Shown here piece by piece: positions 51,383-60,500 of a stretch of 64,000 nt of DNA. The stretch covers positions 248,001-312,000 of the forward strand of contig OZ243044.1 in assembly GCA_965212135.1 (NCBI GenBank). Reading direction: 5' to 3'. A program made the position numbers and the translations under genes. The notes beneath the pieces were generated by a model. It was not told the origin of the DNA and searched no databases. It saw nothing but the letters and a program-made list of their open reading frames with translations. The stretch comes from Bin75 sp965212135 (lineage in GTDB: Bacteria > Nitrospirota > Nitrospiria > Nitrospirales > UBA8639). Position 1 is the stretch's first letter. The number at the start of each line of letters is the position of its first letter.

Positions 51383-51748
51383 TTAGTTGGCCATTGGCGT
51401 CGCACAGGATTCAGGTTTGCAAGGAGGCATGTCATGTCCCGGCATGAGAAGACGTTCCACCAGTTCCCCCTTGACGACGTGCCGTTCCATAATTTCAGTG
51501 ACGTCGGTTTCGCTCCCGATCCGGTACCAGACTCCTTCCGGATAAATGACGATACTTGGACCATACTCACAGTGATCCAAACATCCGGCCTTGTTGGCAC
51601 GGACGCGACCTTTGAGTCCGAGCCGCCGGACTTCTTGCTTGAAGAACGCGTGGAGTTCCACCGATCCGTTGTTGGCGCAACAACCCCTCGGGTCTTTTTT
51701 TGGTCGTTGATTAATACATATAAAAATATGATGCCTCAACTCACCCAT
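51383..51748 (-). CDS. Thioredoxin-fold [2Fe-2S] ferredoxin
   Basis: 121-aa protein of the (2Fe-2S) ferredoxin family with thioredoxin-like fold. HHIFICINQRPKKDPRGCCA supplies the first cysteines and RANKAGCLDHCEYGPSIVIYP the second pair, the standard C-x10-12-C ... CxxxC layout. The C-terminal tail has two more cysteines in PPCKPESC. It is an electron carrier of unknown partner. With the small 4Fe-4S protein it forms a two-gene ferredoxin unit. Confidence 0.88.
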   Translation of the reverse strand: MGELRHHIFICINQRPKKDPRGCCANNGSVELHAFFKQEVRRLGLKGRVRANKAGCLDHCEYGPSIVIYPEGVWYRIGSETDVTEIMERHVVKGELVERLLMPGHDMPPCKPESCATPMAN

Positions 51749-52189
51749 GGTTGCGTCTTCTCCCCGATTTCACTGAGAAATACAAAAAATAATAGTACAG
51801 GAAGATTCTTTCTCGTGTCCAGTGTAATGCGAAAAAATGGTGGAATGCGGCATGAACACCTGGCCGAGGCGGAAATTGGCATGCGACGGGTTGCCCCTGC
51901 CCGTGGAGCGGAATGCCCCCTGATATGCATGGTGTTCGGCCCGCCGGCGTGACAAATATTCCCGAAGTCGAGCCGCAAACGGCAATCCTTGCCTTGACCA
52001 ACGCCGCTAGGCCTTTTATAGTCTGATTGGTGATCGGTGGGTATTGCATCTGCCGTCCACGTTGTTCAGGGGTTGGCCGAAGGGCGAAGAGAGGCGATGT
52101 GGTGCGGTTCACCTGTTCAGCGGTGGCCGAGGATCATGGCTTATTCTGTACACCTCTTGCTTGGAAACATTGAATGGATATCAATCTGT
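51749..52189. other. 441-base region without a supported protein gene
   Basis: Lies between the [2Fe-2S] gene (minus) and tRNA-Pro (plus). Open frames here are low-complexity and lack ribosome sites. The only clear signal is a near-consensus plus-strand promoter at 51994-52022, leaving about 160 untranslated bases before the tRNA. Confidence 0.5.
51994..52022 (+). promoter_or_regulatory. Near-consensus promoter upstream of tRNA-Pro
   Basis: TTGACC (51994-51999), 17-base spacer and TATAGT (52017-52022). Start would be near 52029, about 160 bases before tRNA-Pro, so it may drive a long precursor or a separate RNA. Confidence 0.6.
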
Positions 52190-52266
<77 letters not shown>

Positions 52267-52364
52267 CTTCATAGATAGACGGATCATGGCCCGTCATGTT
52301 CCGACACTCTTGCAAAAACCCTTGACCGGTCCTCACGGCGTGTTCCGTCAGGAAGCTTGACTCG

Positions 52365-52967
52365 ATGGATTTCTGGATTGTGCTGGGAGGCGGACTCTTG
52401 ACCGGAGGGATCGCTCTCGCCTGGTGGCGTCTTAGATCCCTGAAGCAAACAATCGAGCAATGGACCCGCCGGCAGTATTACGACCAGAGCGACCTTCGGG
52501 AAACGGCTCGCCAACATGCTGACGCACTGACAATCCTGCGATTACAACTCGCTCAGGTGGCATCCGGAAAAATTCTTGATGACCGGCTTGTTGAAACAGG
52601 GCGTCTGTATCATCAAATCAGTGCGGAGGAAGCAAGGCAAATGGCGGCTTCCCGATCTTCGGCGACGACGTTGGAGCTTGTCGTCGTAGACATTCGCAGT
52701 CACAAAGAGTTTATGACGAGCCATATCCCGGAGGCCAAGCATATTCCATTTGAACAGTTGGAGACGCGTGGACGTTATGAGATACCCAAGGATGTCGAAA
52801 AAATTTTAGTGTACTGTGAACATGGTGAACAAAGCCGGCTGGCTTGCGACTTTTTGAGTCGGCAGGGATATATGAATCTTGTGACCATTCACGATGGGTT
52901 TCAAAATTGGACGGGCCCCGTTCTCGGCACGGGGAATCTCGACTTGATACAAATTCAATCGAAATGA
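52365..52967 (+). CDS. Membrane-anchored rhodanese-domain protein
   Basis: 200 aa: one N-terminal transmembrane helix (about 5-23), a coiled-coil-like stretch (about 25-75), then a rhodanese domain. LVVVDIRSHKEFMTSHIPEA is the domain entry and the active-site loop is VYCEHGEQSRLA, with the sulfur-carrying cysteine followed by a six-residue loop typical of single-domain rhodaneses. It may move sulfane sulfur near the membrane. Overlaps the next gene by four bases (ATGA). Confidence 0.88.
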   Translation: MDFWIVLGGGLLTGGIALAWWRLRSLKQTIEQWTRRQYYDQSDLRETARQHADALTILRLQLAQVASGKILDDRLVETGRLYHQISAEEARQMAASRSSATTLELVVVDIRSHKEFMTSHIPEAKHIPFEQLETRGRYEIPKDVEKILVYCEHGEQSRLACDFLSRQGYMNLVTIHDGFQNWTGPVLGTGNLDLIQIQSK

Positions 52968-53416
52968 AAGCCGGCTCTCCAATACCGAACCGGCCAAACA
53001 CAGCCATCATGGGTGAACCGTATACGATTCTGAAGGTGATGGGGCCGTATCGTGAGCCAAGAGAGTCTGCGTTGTCTTTTGATTATTCCGTCCAACGCCA
53101 GCATTGGGCGACCCCTCAAGGCGTTCGAGTCAAGATCGGTCTCAAAGAGGAGTTGGATGCCCTCAAGGCGAAAGTTTGGCATGTTGCCGAGGGAACGCCT
53201 GGCCAGCAACTGCGAATCAACCAGATACTGGGACGGGCGATTGCGGACGCTAAGCTTGCGATCGCCAATGAAGAAAACTTGTTTGATGAACGACGGGATA
53301 TCATGATTGCGCCCTTCACGGAATCCTTTGCCTACCTCTTTCCTCGCCTTGAATCCTGGATGAACCAGGAACAAGACAGGCTTCGCCAGGACATCAAAGC
53401 GAAGGTTGGCCTGTAA
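52964..53416 (+). CDS. Hypothetical protein (150 aa)
   Basis: Unrecognised soluble protein, coupled to the rhodanese gene by an ATGA overlap. Its middle region GEPYTILKVMGPYREPRESAL and the helix-rich C-terminal half (about 75-150, with LKEELDALKAKVW and charged helices) suggest a coiled-coil or four-helix protein. A second in-frame ATG at 53009 is possible. It could be a partner of the rhodanese, judged only from linkage. Confidence 0.6.
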   Translation: MKAGSPIPNRPNTAIMGEPYTILKVMGPYREPRESALSFDYSVQRQHWATPQGVRVKIGLKEELDALKAKVWHVAEGTPGQQLRINQILGRAIADAKLAIANEENLFDERRDIMIAPFTESFAYLFPRLESWMNQEQDRLRQDIKAKVGL

Positions 53417-53512
53417 TGTCTTGAACCGTTTTTCAGGCTACGCCGTTCGTTGACTGAGCGTGGCCCGCGCTGAAACGCGATGTTTGAATCCGCGGTCACG
53501 AACGCGCGGACC

Positions 53513-54148
53513 TTACAATATTGGCTGATAGCCTTTTGAGTACAGACCCGTGGCTTCTTCTCCGAATCCCAGCGTGGCTCGTTCGGGCCGCTCTTGATTA
53601 TTGAGATTAACGGCGTAATGTCCTCGAACCCGTTCCATGGCTTTTTCATATGGAATGGCACTCTGGTAAAAATCGCCTGGCGCATGCGCGCCGACGGACA
53701 ACATGTGAATGACCTCGGCCGTCGCGTAGTGCGGGTCGGAAAAGATGTACACGTCGGCGACGGCAAATTCGTCAAGCGTGTTTCCCGGCGTGGTTGCCGG
53801 TATGCGTGAAGACAGGGAGCCGTTTGCTCTGGACGCTTGCAGGTGAGTGAGCAACGCGATGACTTGGCTATCGGTGGTTTGTCGGGGAACGAGAAGACCG
53901 ACGGCGTTCATCGCTTCGACGTGGGCCGTGAGCGTCCAGGGAGGCGCCGGCGCCGATTCCGCCTCTTTGCGCAATAACGCGGCCATGCGTCCTGGCCGAA
54001 CGTCATGGCCCTGCGGGGGTTGCATCTCTTTGGATTCTGGAAGAATCGCTTGAATAAAAATCCAGAGTCCAATAATGACCCCAAAAATAACCAGTGCGGG
54101 ATGCAGGCCAACGCGGTGCTGCCGTTCGTTTTGGTCTGAATCATTCAT
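53513..54148 (-). CDS. Membrane-anchored hypothetical protein (211 aa)
   Basis: One N-terminal transmembrane helix at about 17-37 (LVIFGVIIGLWIFIQAIL), with the bulk probably periplasmic. The C-terminal half contains FAVADVYIFSDPHYATAEVI and YEKAMERVRGHYAVNLNN. No family is recognised. It overlaps mazG by eight bases and is read in the same direction, so they are co-translated. Confidence 0.65.
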   Translation of the reverse strand: MNDSDQNERQHRVGLHPALVIFGVIIGLWIFIQAILPESKEMQPPQGHDVRPGRMAALLRKEAESAPAPPWTLTAHVEAMNAVGLLVPRQTTDSQVIALLTHLQASRANGSLSSRIPATTPGNTLDEFAVADVYIFSDPHYATAEVIHMLSVGAHAPGDFYQSAIPYEKAMERVRGHYAVNLNNQERPERATLGFGEEATGLYSKGYQPIL

Positions 54149-55025
54149 GGGCTTGGCTGGTGGGAGGGCTTGAAGATGGTGGCGAGTCGAGGCGTTCCTG
54201 ACGCTTTGCCACCTGCCAGAACACGTCCCATTCCGAAGCCGTCAGCTCTTGAAGAGGCTTGCCTTCTTGCGCCGCGCGCCGTTCCATGCACTGAAATCTC
54301 GATAGAAAACGTTCGTTGGCTTTTCGAAGCGCTTCCTCGGGATTGATGTGTAAAAATCGCGCGAAGTTGGCCATGGTAAATAACACGTCGCCGAACTCGT
54401 GTTCCAGAGCCGCATGCGTCTTGGGGTGTTGAACGGCGGAATGGGGCTCGGGCGCTTGAGGGGCTCGGATGGTTTCCATGCGGAGTTCTTCCAATTCTTC
54501 ATTGAGTTTTTCTTGAACCTGTTCCAGCGTTTCCCAGTCAAACCCAACGCGTGAGACTCGTTGTTGGATTTGAGAAGTCCGCAGCAAGGAGGGGAGGGAG
54601 GAGAGAATGCTCGCGAGGATCGAGTCGGGCCCGTGTTGCGTGGAACGTTCCGCTCGTTTGATTGCCTCCCATTGATTGACGACTTGCTTGGCATTGAGTG
54701 TCGGTGACGCATGAGTGCGGGGGGAGAACACGTGAGGATGCCGTCGTATGAGTTTGCGCGTTAAATCAGCGATCACGTCTTCAATGCCAAAGTTATTCTG
54801 TTCGCACTCGATGCGGGCGTGGAGCAGGATTTGCAGCAAGAGATCGCCAAGTTCTTCGCGAAGATGTTGCGGATCGCGTCGATCAAGCGCGTCGAGAACC
54901 TCATAGGTTTCTTCAAGCAAACATGACTTCAGGGATTCGTGGGTCTGCTCCCAATCCCATGGACAGCCCTCGGGAGATCGAAGTTGCGCGACCATCCTGA
55001 CGAGATCGTTAAAGATTTGTGACAT
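54141..55025 (-). CDS. mazG: Nucleoside triphosphate pyrophosphohydrolase
   Basis: House-cleaning NTPase turning NTPs to NMPs, 294 aa with two MazG repeats. The first holds LRSPEGCPWDWEQTHESL, EETYEVLDAL and EELGDLLLQILLHA; the second, LNEELEELRME and HEFGDVLFTMANFA, so metal-binding acidic helices are in both. The tail is proline/serine-rich. Start ATG 55025 is used; GTG 55064 is also in frame. It is divergent from the DUF1844 gene. Confidence 0.93.
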   Translation of the reverse strand: MSQIFNDLVRMVAQLRSPEGCPWDWEQTHESLKSCLLEETYEVLDALDRRDPQHLREELGDLLLQILLHARIECEQNNFGIEDVIADLTRKLIRRHPHVFSPRTHASPTLNAKQVVNQWEAIKRAERSTQHGPDSILASILSSLPSLLRTSQIQQRVSRVGFDWETLEQVQEKLNEELEELRMETIRAPQAPEPHSAVQHPKTHAALEHEFGDVLFTMANFARFLHINPEEALRKANERFLSRFQCMERRAAQEGKPLQELTASEWDVFWQVAKRQERLDSPPSSSPPTSQAHE

Positions 55026-55213
55026 CAGGGGCGCCGCTCCGTTTTGATCCTCTGTGTGATGCACACGGGCGTCGTTCGGTTGAGAATACCGCGGCGCCGC
55101 GTTTGAGTGACGGCTAGGATAACCGGTTTTCCCGACTGCTTCAATCGCCTTCTCAGCTTGCGGGCTTGTCGGAATTGTGGTATTTTCCCTTCGACTAAAT
55201 TTGGGTGAGCGCC

Positions 55214-55624
55214 ATGGATGAGACTGAAGGAGCAGGATTTGTTATCCGCGATAAACGCGGCCAATCCCGAGAAGACTCTGCTTCCGAGTTCGTTCAGGAA
55301 GCAGCCTTTTCCTCGTCCACCACAACGCCTCCGTCGTCCGGTTCAGCCCATTCCCAAGCGGGACCGCCACTCTCCTTTTCCTCATTTATTTTCTCCTTGG
55401 GCACCTCGGCGTTAATGTTGATGGGAGAGAAATTAGCCCCCGATCAATCTTCGCCTGCGTTCAATTTGCCGCAAGCCAAAGAAATCATCGATATTCTTTC
55501 CCTTTTGGAGGAAAAAACGAAGGGAAACCTGACCGAAGATGAAATGACCGTTATTCGCGATATTTTGTATAGTTTGCGGATGAAGTACGTTGGGCTCGCT
55601 TCGGATTTGCCTCCATCCGCATAA
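55214..55624 (+). CDS. DUF1844 protein
   Basis: 136 aa. The N-terminal ~55 residues are Ser/Thr/Pro-rich and disordered. The C-terminal domain has FSSFIFSLGTSALMLMGE and NLPQAKEIIDILSLLEEKTK, then GNLTEDEMTVIRDILYSLRM, the DUF1844 pattern. Function is unknown. It stands 131 bases before ntrY on the same strand. GTG at 55205 is an alternative start. Confidence 0.85.
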   Translation: MDETEGAGFVIRDKRGQSREDSASEFVQEAAFSSSTTTPPSSGSAHSQAGPPLSFSSFIFSLGTSALMLMGEKLAPDQSSPAFNLPQAKEIIDILSLLEEKTKGNLTEDEMTVIRDILYSLRMKYVGLASDLPPSA

Positions 55625-55755
55625 GTTTGCATTGTTCCTGCCTTCATCCAATGGGACACAGAAGGTTGCTGGTGCCTTGCTGCTCCCCGCCGCCTCCATT
55701 CACCACAATGAACGGCACAGGTGTCTTGCGGTTTATAGATGATCTCTCCGGCCTC

Positions 55756-58050
55756 ATGATGGCGACTTCTTCCAAATTGGCCGCGCATTTATTGCCTTCC
55801 GCGAAACGGATCATTCGTGAGGACGCGCCGAGTCCCCAAAACCGGCATCGGCATCTCAAGCCGGTCTGGATCGTTCTGCTCCTTTTGATTCCTTGTGTGT
55901 TGCTGACGATGTACTACGCACAGTATGGGGAACTTGGAGGCGGGAAGTCGAATGCGCTGCTTCCCAGTCCAGGGTACGCGTTAGTTTTACTCCTCGTCTA
56001 TTTTGACCTCGTCGGATTAGTCATTCTGACGCTCTTGCTGTCCCGGAATTTAATTAAAGCTTATTTCGAACGACGGCATCGGTTGATGGGTGCCGGGTTT
56101 CGAACGAAATTGATTGCCGCGTTCGTTGGGTTTTCCCTGGTCCCGACCATCCTGCTGGCGTTTGTGGCCAGTGGAGTCATCAATGAAGTGATTAAAGTCT
56201 GGTTTGATAATCAGATCGAGGAGGTACTCAGCGATTCCCAGGCGTTGGCCATGTTATATCATGAGGAACGTACGGCGTTGGCCATCAAGAGCGCCCATGC
56301 CATTAGTAAAGAAATTTATCGCGAAGATTTGTTGCACCCGGATCATCGTGAATTGTTGATGGCGGCTATGGCTCGGAAGCGCGAGGAATTTAACGTCGCC
56401 AGCGTGGAAATATTTTCATCTAAATTGGAAGCCTTTGCTCAAATGTTCGACCCGTCTGTCCCTAGCCGTGCCTTTCGTCTGCCGGCGGGTCAACTCGTCC
56501 TGCAGGCCTTGGATGCTCGTGCGGAAGTGACGTCAGTGCAAGTTGCGCCGGTTGGGCGGTTGATCCGCGCCGCGGTGCCGATTTTTTCCAATATCCGGAC
56601 TGGCGACATTGGTGGAGTCGTGGTTGTCAATATCTACGTCCCTGAATCAATCTTGGAAAAAATTAAGGGCATTACCATGCAATATACGGATTTTCAACAC
56701 ATGCAGGCCATGGAAAATCCAATTAAAATCGGGGCGTATTTATTCGTCGCGGTCATCACCGTTCTGCTGTTGTTTAGCGCCACCTGGTTTGGGTTCTACG
56801 TGGCCAAGGGGATTACCGTGCCGATTCAGAAATTGGCTGAAGGGACGGATGCCGTCGCCAAGGGAGATCTCAATGTGAGAATTACCGTCAAGGCCAATGA
56901 CGAAATCGGCATGTTGATCGAATCGTTTAATCGAATGACCGAGGATTTATTAAGCAGCAAGGCGAAACTGGAAGACGCCAATCAATCGCTCGTGCGAGCC
57001 AACGTCGAGACGGACCAACGGCGGGCTTATACGGAAACGGTTGTGGACACTATCGCGTCGGGCGTGATGTCTATTGATACGCACGGCATCATTACGACGT
57101 TTAATCATTCCGCGGAACAGATATTGGGCGTGGGCATGGACACCATCCGTGGTCGCCAGATGGTTGACGTGTTTCAATCCCATCAGCTCACGTTATTCCA
57201 GGAAGCCTGTGAGCAAGTCTTCATTGGCGGCCGGGACAATCTGACGCTTGAAGGACAGGTGGAGCGGCATGGGAAATTCCTGACCGTGGGACTGAATCTT
57301 TCCAAGATGCGAAATGAAGGAGGGCAGGATTTGGGGGTTGTGCTCGTGTTTGAAGATCGCACCGAATTGATTAAGGCTCAAAAAACCGCAGCGTGGCAGG
57401 AAATGGCGCAACGGATTGCACATGAAATCAAAAATCCGTTGACTCCCATCCGGCTCGCGGCCCAGCGGCTACGGAAAAAGTTTTTTGAGCAGTCACCTGA
57501 TTTTAAGGATATTTTCGATCAATCGACAAACGTGATCGTGAGCGAAGTGGGCACGTTACAGCACATGGTTGATGAATTTTCGAAATTTGCGAGAATGCCC
57601 GCGCCGCATATGACGAAGGAATCGTTACATGACGTCATTGAGAATGTCAGTCTGCTCTACAGGGGAGGGCATCATGCCGTTGAATGTGTGTTGGCCTTTG
57701 ATTCCTCGGTTCCGTTTTTCAATATTGATCGTGAGCAAATGCGGCGGCTGTTTGTCAATTTATTTGACAATGCCGTGCAAGCCATGGAACAGAAAGGGCG
57801 AATCTGGGTGACCACGGAGATGCAGTGGAAGCAGGCGCGGGTTCGAATAACCGTCGCCGACGAGGGGCCTGGCATTCATGAAGACGATCGGGAAAAACTG
57901 TTTATCCCGTACTTTTCACGCAAACGAACGGGGACTGGACTCGGCCTCGCGATTGTCCATCGCACCGTGACGGATCATAATGGTACAATTCAGGTTGCCA
58001 ATCGTCATCCTCGTGGGACCACATTTACCATTGAACTTCCGACTGCCTGA
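55756..58050 (+). CDS. ntrY: Sensor histidine kinase NtrY-like
   Basis: Membrane sensor kinase of the NtrYX two-component system, about 764 aa. Hydrophobic helices at ~35-55, ~75-100, ~115-135 and ~325-350 frame a periplasmic sensor part. A HAMP linker (GITVPIQKLAEGTDAVAKG), a PAS domain (IASGVMSIDTHGIITTFNHS), the phosphorylated histidine in RIAHEIKNPLTPIRLAAQRL, and ATPase boxes LFDNAVQAMEQ, ADEGPGI and GTGLGLAIV follow in order. Met at 55756 is one of several possible starts and none has a good ribosome site. ntrX lies 118 bases downstream. Confidence 0.92.
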   Translation: MMATSSKLAAHLLPSAKRIIREDAPSPQNRHRHLKPVWIVLLLLIPCVLLTMYYAQYGELGGGKSNALLPSPGYALVLLLVYFDLVGLVILTLLLSRNLIKAYFERRHRLMGAGFRTKLIAAFVGFSLVPTILLAFVASGVINEVIKVWFDNQIEEVLSDSQALAMLYHEERTALAIKSAHAISKEIYREDLLHPDHRELLMAAMARKREEFNVASVEIFSSKLEAFAQMFDPSVPSRAFRLPAGQLVLQALDARAEVTSVQVAPVGRLIRAAVPIFSNIRTGDIGGVVVVNIYVPESILEKIKGITMQYTDFQHMQAMENPIKIGAYLFVAVITVLLLFSATWFGFYVAKGITVPIQKLAEGTDAVAKGDLNVRITVKANDEIGMLIESFNRMTEDLLSSKAKLEDANQSLVRANVETDQRRAYTETVVDTIASGVMSIDTHGIITTFNHSAEQILGVGMDTIRGRQMVDVFQSHQLTLFQEACEQVFIGGRDNLTLEGQVERHGKFLTVGLNLSKMRNEGGQDLGVVLVFEDRTELIKAQKTAAWQEMAQRIAHEIKNPLTPIRLAAQRLRKKFFEQSPDFKDIFDQSTNVIVSEVGTLQHMVDEFSKFARMPAPHMTKESLHDVIENVSLLYRGGHHAVECVLAFDSSVPFFNIDREQMRRLFVNLFDNAVQAMEQKGRIWVTTEMQWKQARVRITVADEGPGIHEDDREKLFIPYFSRKRTGTGLGLAIVHRTVTDHNGTIQVANRHPRGTTFTIELPTA

Positions 58051-58168
58051 TACCGTGGATGGAGTCTGTCGGTCCCTGCGGCCCGTTCAAGACCATGGCC
58101 CTGGAAGATGAAGGGAGAGACCGTTCCCGGTCGCTATCGGCCCAGGTTCATGGTTCGGAGGAAAAAGC

Positions 58169-59536
58169 ATGTCCGGTACCATCTGCATCGTTGACGATGA
58201 ACCCGCTATCCTGCATACCTTGAGCGGTATTCTGGAAGACGAGGGGCATCAAGTCGCGGCGGCAAAAAACGGCATGGAAGCCTTGCAAGTCATTCAGACG
58301 AAATCTCCGGACGTGGTGCTCCTCGATATTTGGATGCCCGAGCTTGACGGTTTGGAAGTTTTGAAACGTGTTAGGCAGCAATTTCCCGCCATGTTGGTCA
58401 TTATGATGTCCGGGCATGGGTCTGTTGAAACTGCGGTACACGCGACAAAGCTCGGCGCGTATGACTATTTGGAAAAACCGTTGGACCTCGAAAAAGTCAC
58501 AATCCTGGTTCGCAATGCCCTGCATCAACGCAAACTGGAAGAGGAAAACAGCACGCTCCGCATTCAAGTTGGACGCCAGTCAGAATTAATCGGCAATTCA
58601 CCCGTCATGAAGAAGCTCCTGCAGCAAATTTCGGCGGCTGCGCCGACGCATAGTCGTGTGCTGATTGCCGGGGAAAACGGCACGGGGAAGGAGTTGGTGG
58701 CCAGGACCATTCATCGGCAAAGTCCGAGACGGAATCGCCCGTTTGTAGAAATTAATTGCGCGGCCATTCCTGAAACCTTGATTGAGGCGGAATTATTTGG
58801 GCATGAACGCGGCGCGTTCACCGGAGCCGTTTCTCAAAAGCGGGGGAAATTTGATTTGGCGGATGGCGGCACGCTGTTTCTCGACGAAATTGGCGACATG
58901 AGTGTCGCCACGCAAGCCAAGGTCCTTCGCGTGCTGGAGGAACAGCAGTTTACCCGCGTGGGCGGGGAGAAACTCATACAGGTCAACGTCCGCGTACTCG
59001 CGGCTTCAAATAAAGATTTGCATCGAGAAATTGAACATGGGAATTTTCGGGAGGATCTGTTCTATCGGTTAAACGTGTTGCCGATAGACGTGCCGCCGCT
59101 TCGTGCACGGCGCGAAGATCTTCCATCCTTAACGCGGCACTTTTTAAAAATTCATGCGGAAGAACAGGGGATAAAACTCAAAGAGATCACTCCCGAAGCG
59201 TTGACCGTCCTGGCACGCCATGACTGGCCGGGCAACGTTCGAGAACTTCGCAATCAAATCGAGCGGCTGATGATTATGATCCCCCACACCCCCATTGAGG
59301 CGGCCGATGTGGTACCGTTCATGCCGAGAGAATCCGGCGCGGGCCGAGTCAGTCCGGTGGATCCGCCTGATTCCCTGCGCGAGGCCCGGAATGCCTTTGA
59401 GCGTGAGTATATTGCGATTCGTTTGCGAGAGAATGGATGGAACGTGGCGAAGACCGCCGATGCCTTGAAAGTTGAACGCAGTCATTTGCATCGAAAAATC
59501 AAGCTGCTGAACATGGAGCGTCACTCGAACACCTAG
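58169..59536 (+). CDS. ntrX: Sigma54-dependent response regulator NtrX-like
   Basis: 455-aa activator with three domains. REC: CIVDDEPAIL and phosphoacceptor in VVLLDIWMPELDG. AAA+: Walker A AGENGTGKELVART, GAFTGA in HERGAFTGAVSQKRG (the sigma54-contact loop, intact), Walker B GGTLFLDEIGDM. C-terminal Fis-type helix-turn-helix: NVAKTADALKVERSHLHRKI. It is paired with ntrY. Targets are likely nitrogen or redox genes; glnB and amtB lie 3.4 kb downstream, but I could not see a sigma54 promoter there. Confidence 0.94.
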   Translation: MSGTICIVDDEPAILHTLSGILEDEGHQVAAAKNGMEALQVIQTKSPDVVLLDIWMPELDGLEVLKRVRQQFPAMLVIMMSGHGSVETAVHATKLGAYDYLEKPLDLEKVTILVRNALHQRKLEEENSTLRIQVGRQSELIGNSPVMKKLLQQISAAAPTHSRVLIAGENGTGKELVARTIHRQSPRRNRPFVEINCAAIPETLIEAELFGHERGAFTGAVSQKRGKFDLADGGTLFLDEIGDMSVATQAKVLRVLEEQQFTRVGGEKLIQVNVRVLAASNKDLHREIEHGNFREDLFYRLNVLPIDVPPLRARREDLPSLTRHFLKIHAEEQGIKLKEITPEALTVLARHDWPGNVRELRNQIERLMIMIPHTPIEAADVVPFMPRESGAGRVSPVDPPDSLREARNAFEREYIAIRLRENGWNVAKTADALKVERSHLHRKIKLLNMERHSNT

Positions 59537-59619
59537 CGAAATCCATGGTCATGTTTGTCCGAGGCGGGTTGCCCGATGAGGGTGTCACGGGCTCTCTCGC
59601 TTGAATGGAGAACACTCCA

Positions 59620-60246
59620 ATGCACTTGATTCGGCTAGGCATTCTTGTCTCGGGGAGAGGCTCCAATCTTCAAGCGATAATTGATGCGATCGAATCCGGA
59701 GCCGTGTCGGCCGAGATCGCCATCGTGATCAGTAATCAGCGCAATGCGCCGGCGTTGGAGCGCGCAGCACGTCATGGCCTCAACACCGCCTTTCTTGATC
59801 CGAAGTCCGTGGCGGGAACGTCGGACGCTCGACAAGCCTATGACCGCCAGCTCTTGCAGCTGCTGCGTCAACACCAGGTGCAGTTGGTGATTCTGGCGGG
59901 CTATATGCACATTGTCACGCCGGTTCTCATTGATGCCTATGCCTCACGAATGATGAATATCCATCCCTCGCTTCTGCCGAGTTTCCCAGGATTGCGCGCC
60001 CCACAACAAGCATTGGACCATGGGGTCAAGGTTTCGGGATGCACCGTTCATGTTGTGACGGAAGGCGTGGACGAAGGTCCCATCATCTTGCAACAGGCCG
60101 TGCCGGTGCGAACGGGAGACACCGTCGAGACGCTTTCTGAACGTATTCTCAACGAAGAGCATTGGCTGTTGCCCAAAGCCATCCAGTTGTTTGCAGAGGG
60201 ACGGTTGCAGGTCACGGGGCGGGTCGTCCAGATACACGATGAGTAG
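59620..60246 (+). CDS. purN: Phosphoribosylglycinamide formyltransferase
   Basis: Purine synthesis enzyme adding formyl from 10-formyl-THF to GAR, 208 aa. GILVSGRGSNLQAIIDAIE is the phosphate loop, VILAGYMHIV and the catalytic NIHPSLLPSFPGL with GCTVHVVTEGVDEGPII complete it. ATG 59620 is used, as GGAGAA lies before it; ATG 59605 is in frame without a site. Confidence 0.94.
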   Translation: MHLIRLGILVSGRGSNLQAIIDAIESGAVSAEIAIVISNQRNAPALERAARHGLNTAFLDPKSVAGTSDARQAYDRQLLQLLRQHQVQLVILAGYMHIVTPVLIDAYASRMMNIHPSLLPSFPGLRAPQQALDHGVKVSGCTVHVVTEGVDEGPIILQQAVPVRTGDTVETLSERILNEEHWLLPKAIQLFAEGRLQVTGRVVQIHDE

Positions 60247-60251
60247 TTTTA

Positions 60252-60280
60252 TTGCGGGGTCGCGGTCCTTTTGATAGAGT
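60252..60280 (+). promoter_or_regulatory. tRNA-Ala promoter
   Basis: TTGCGG (60252-60257), 17-base spacer and TAGAGT (60275-60280), ending nine bases before the tRNA. Confidence 0.5.
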
Positions 60281-60289
60281 GCATGGCGT

Positions 60290-60365
60290 GGGGGGCTAGC
60301 TCAGTTGGGAGAGCACAACGTTCGCAACGTTGGGGTCGGGGGTTCAAGTCCCCTGCCCTCCACCA
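60290..60365 (+). tRNA. tRNA-Ala (CGC)
   Basis: Acceptor GGGGGGC pairs with GCCCTCC (one G-U). The anticodon stem CAACG/CGTTG encloses TTCGCAA, anticodon CGC. The T loop is TTCAAGT and CCA is encoded. Length 76 bases. Confidence 0.94.
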
Positions 60366-60457
60366 CATTCCCGATAGGTGTGAAGAGGAAGCTGACTGGC
60401 TCATGAGCAGACCCGACCAGGCGGGATTGTTGAAGACCTTGCGGGCAGGAAAATTTT

Positions 60458-60486
60458 TTGTCTCTCCTCCTGAACAATTTTACTAA
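60458..60486 (+). promoter_or_regulatory. Promoter of the Rrf2 gene
   Basis: TTGTCT (60458-60463), 17-base spacer and TACTAA (60481-60486), fourteen bases before the ATG at 60501. Leader would be about seven bases and lacks a ribosome site. Confidence 0.45.
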
Positions 60487-60500
60487 ACATTATTGAGAAT

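Noticed and set aside
51736..52112. Overlapping minus-strand open frames upstream of the [2Fe-2S] gene
   Set aside because: Low-complexity, mutually overlapping translations with no ribosome site or motif.
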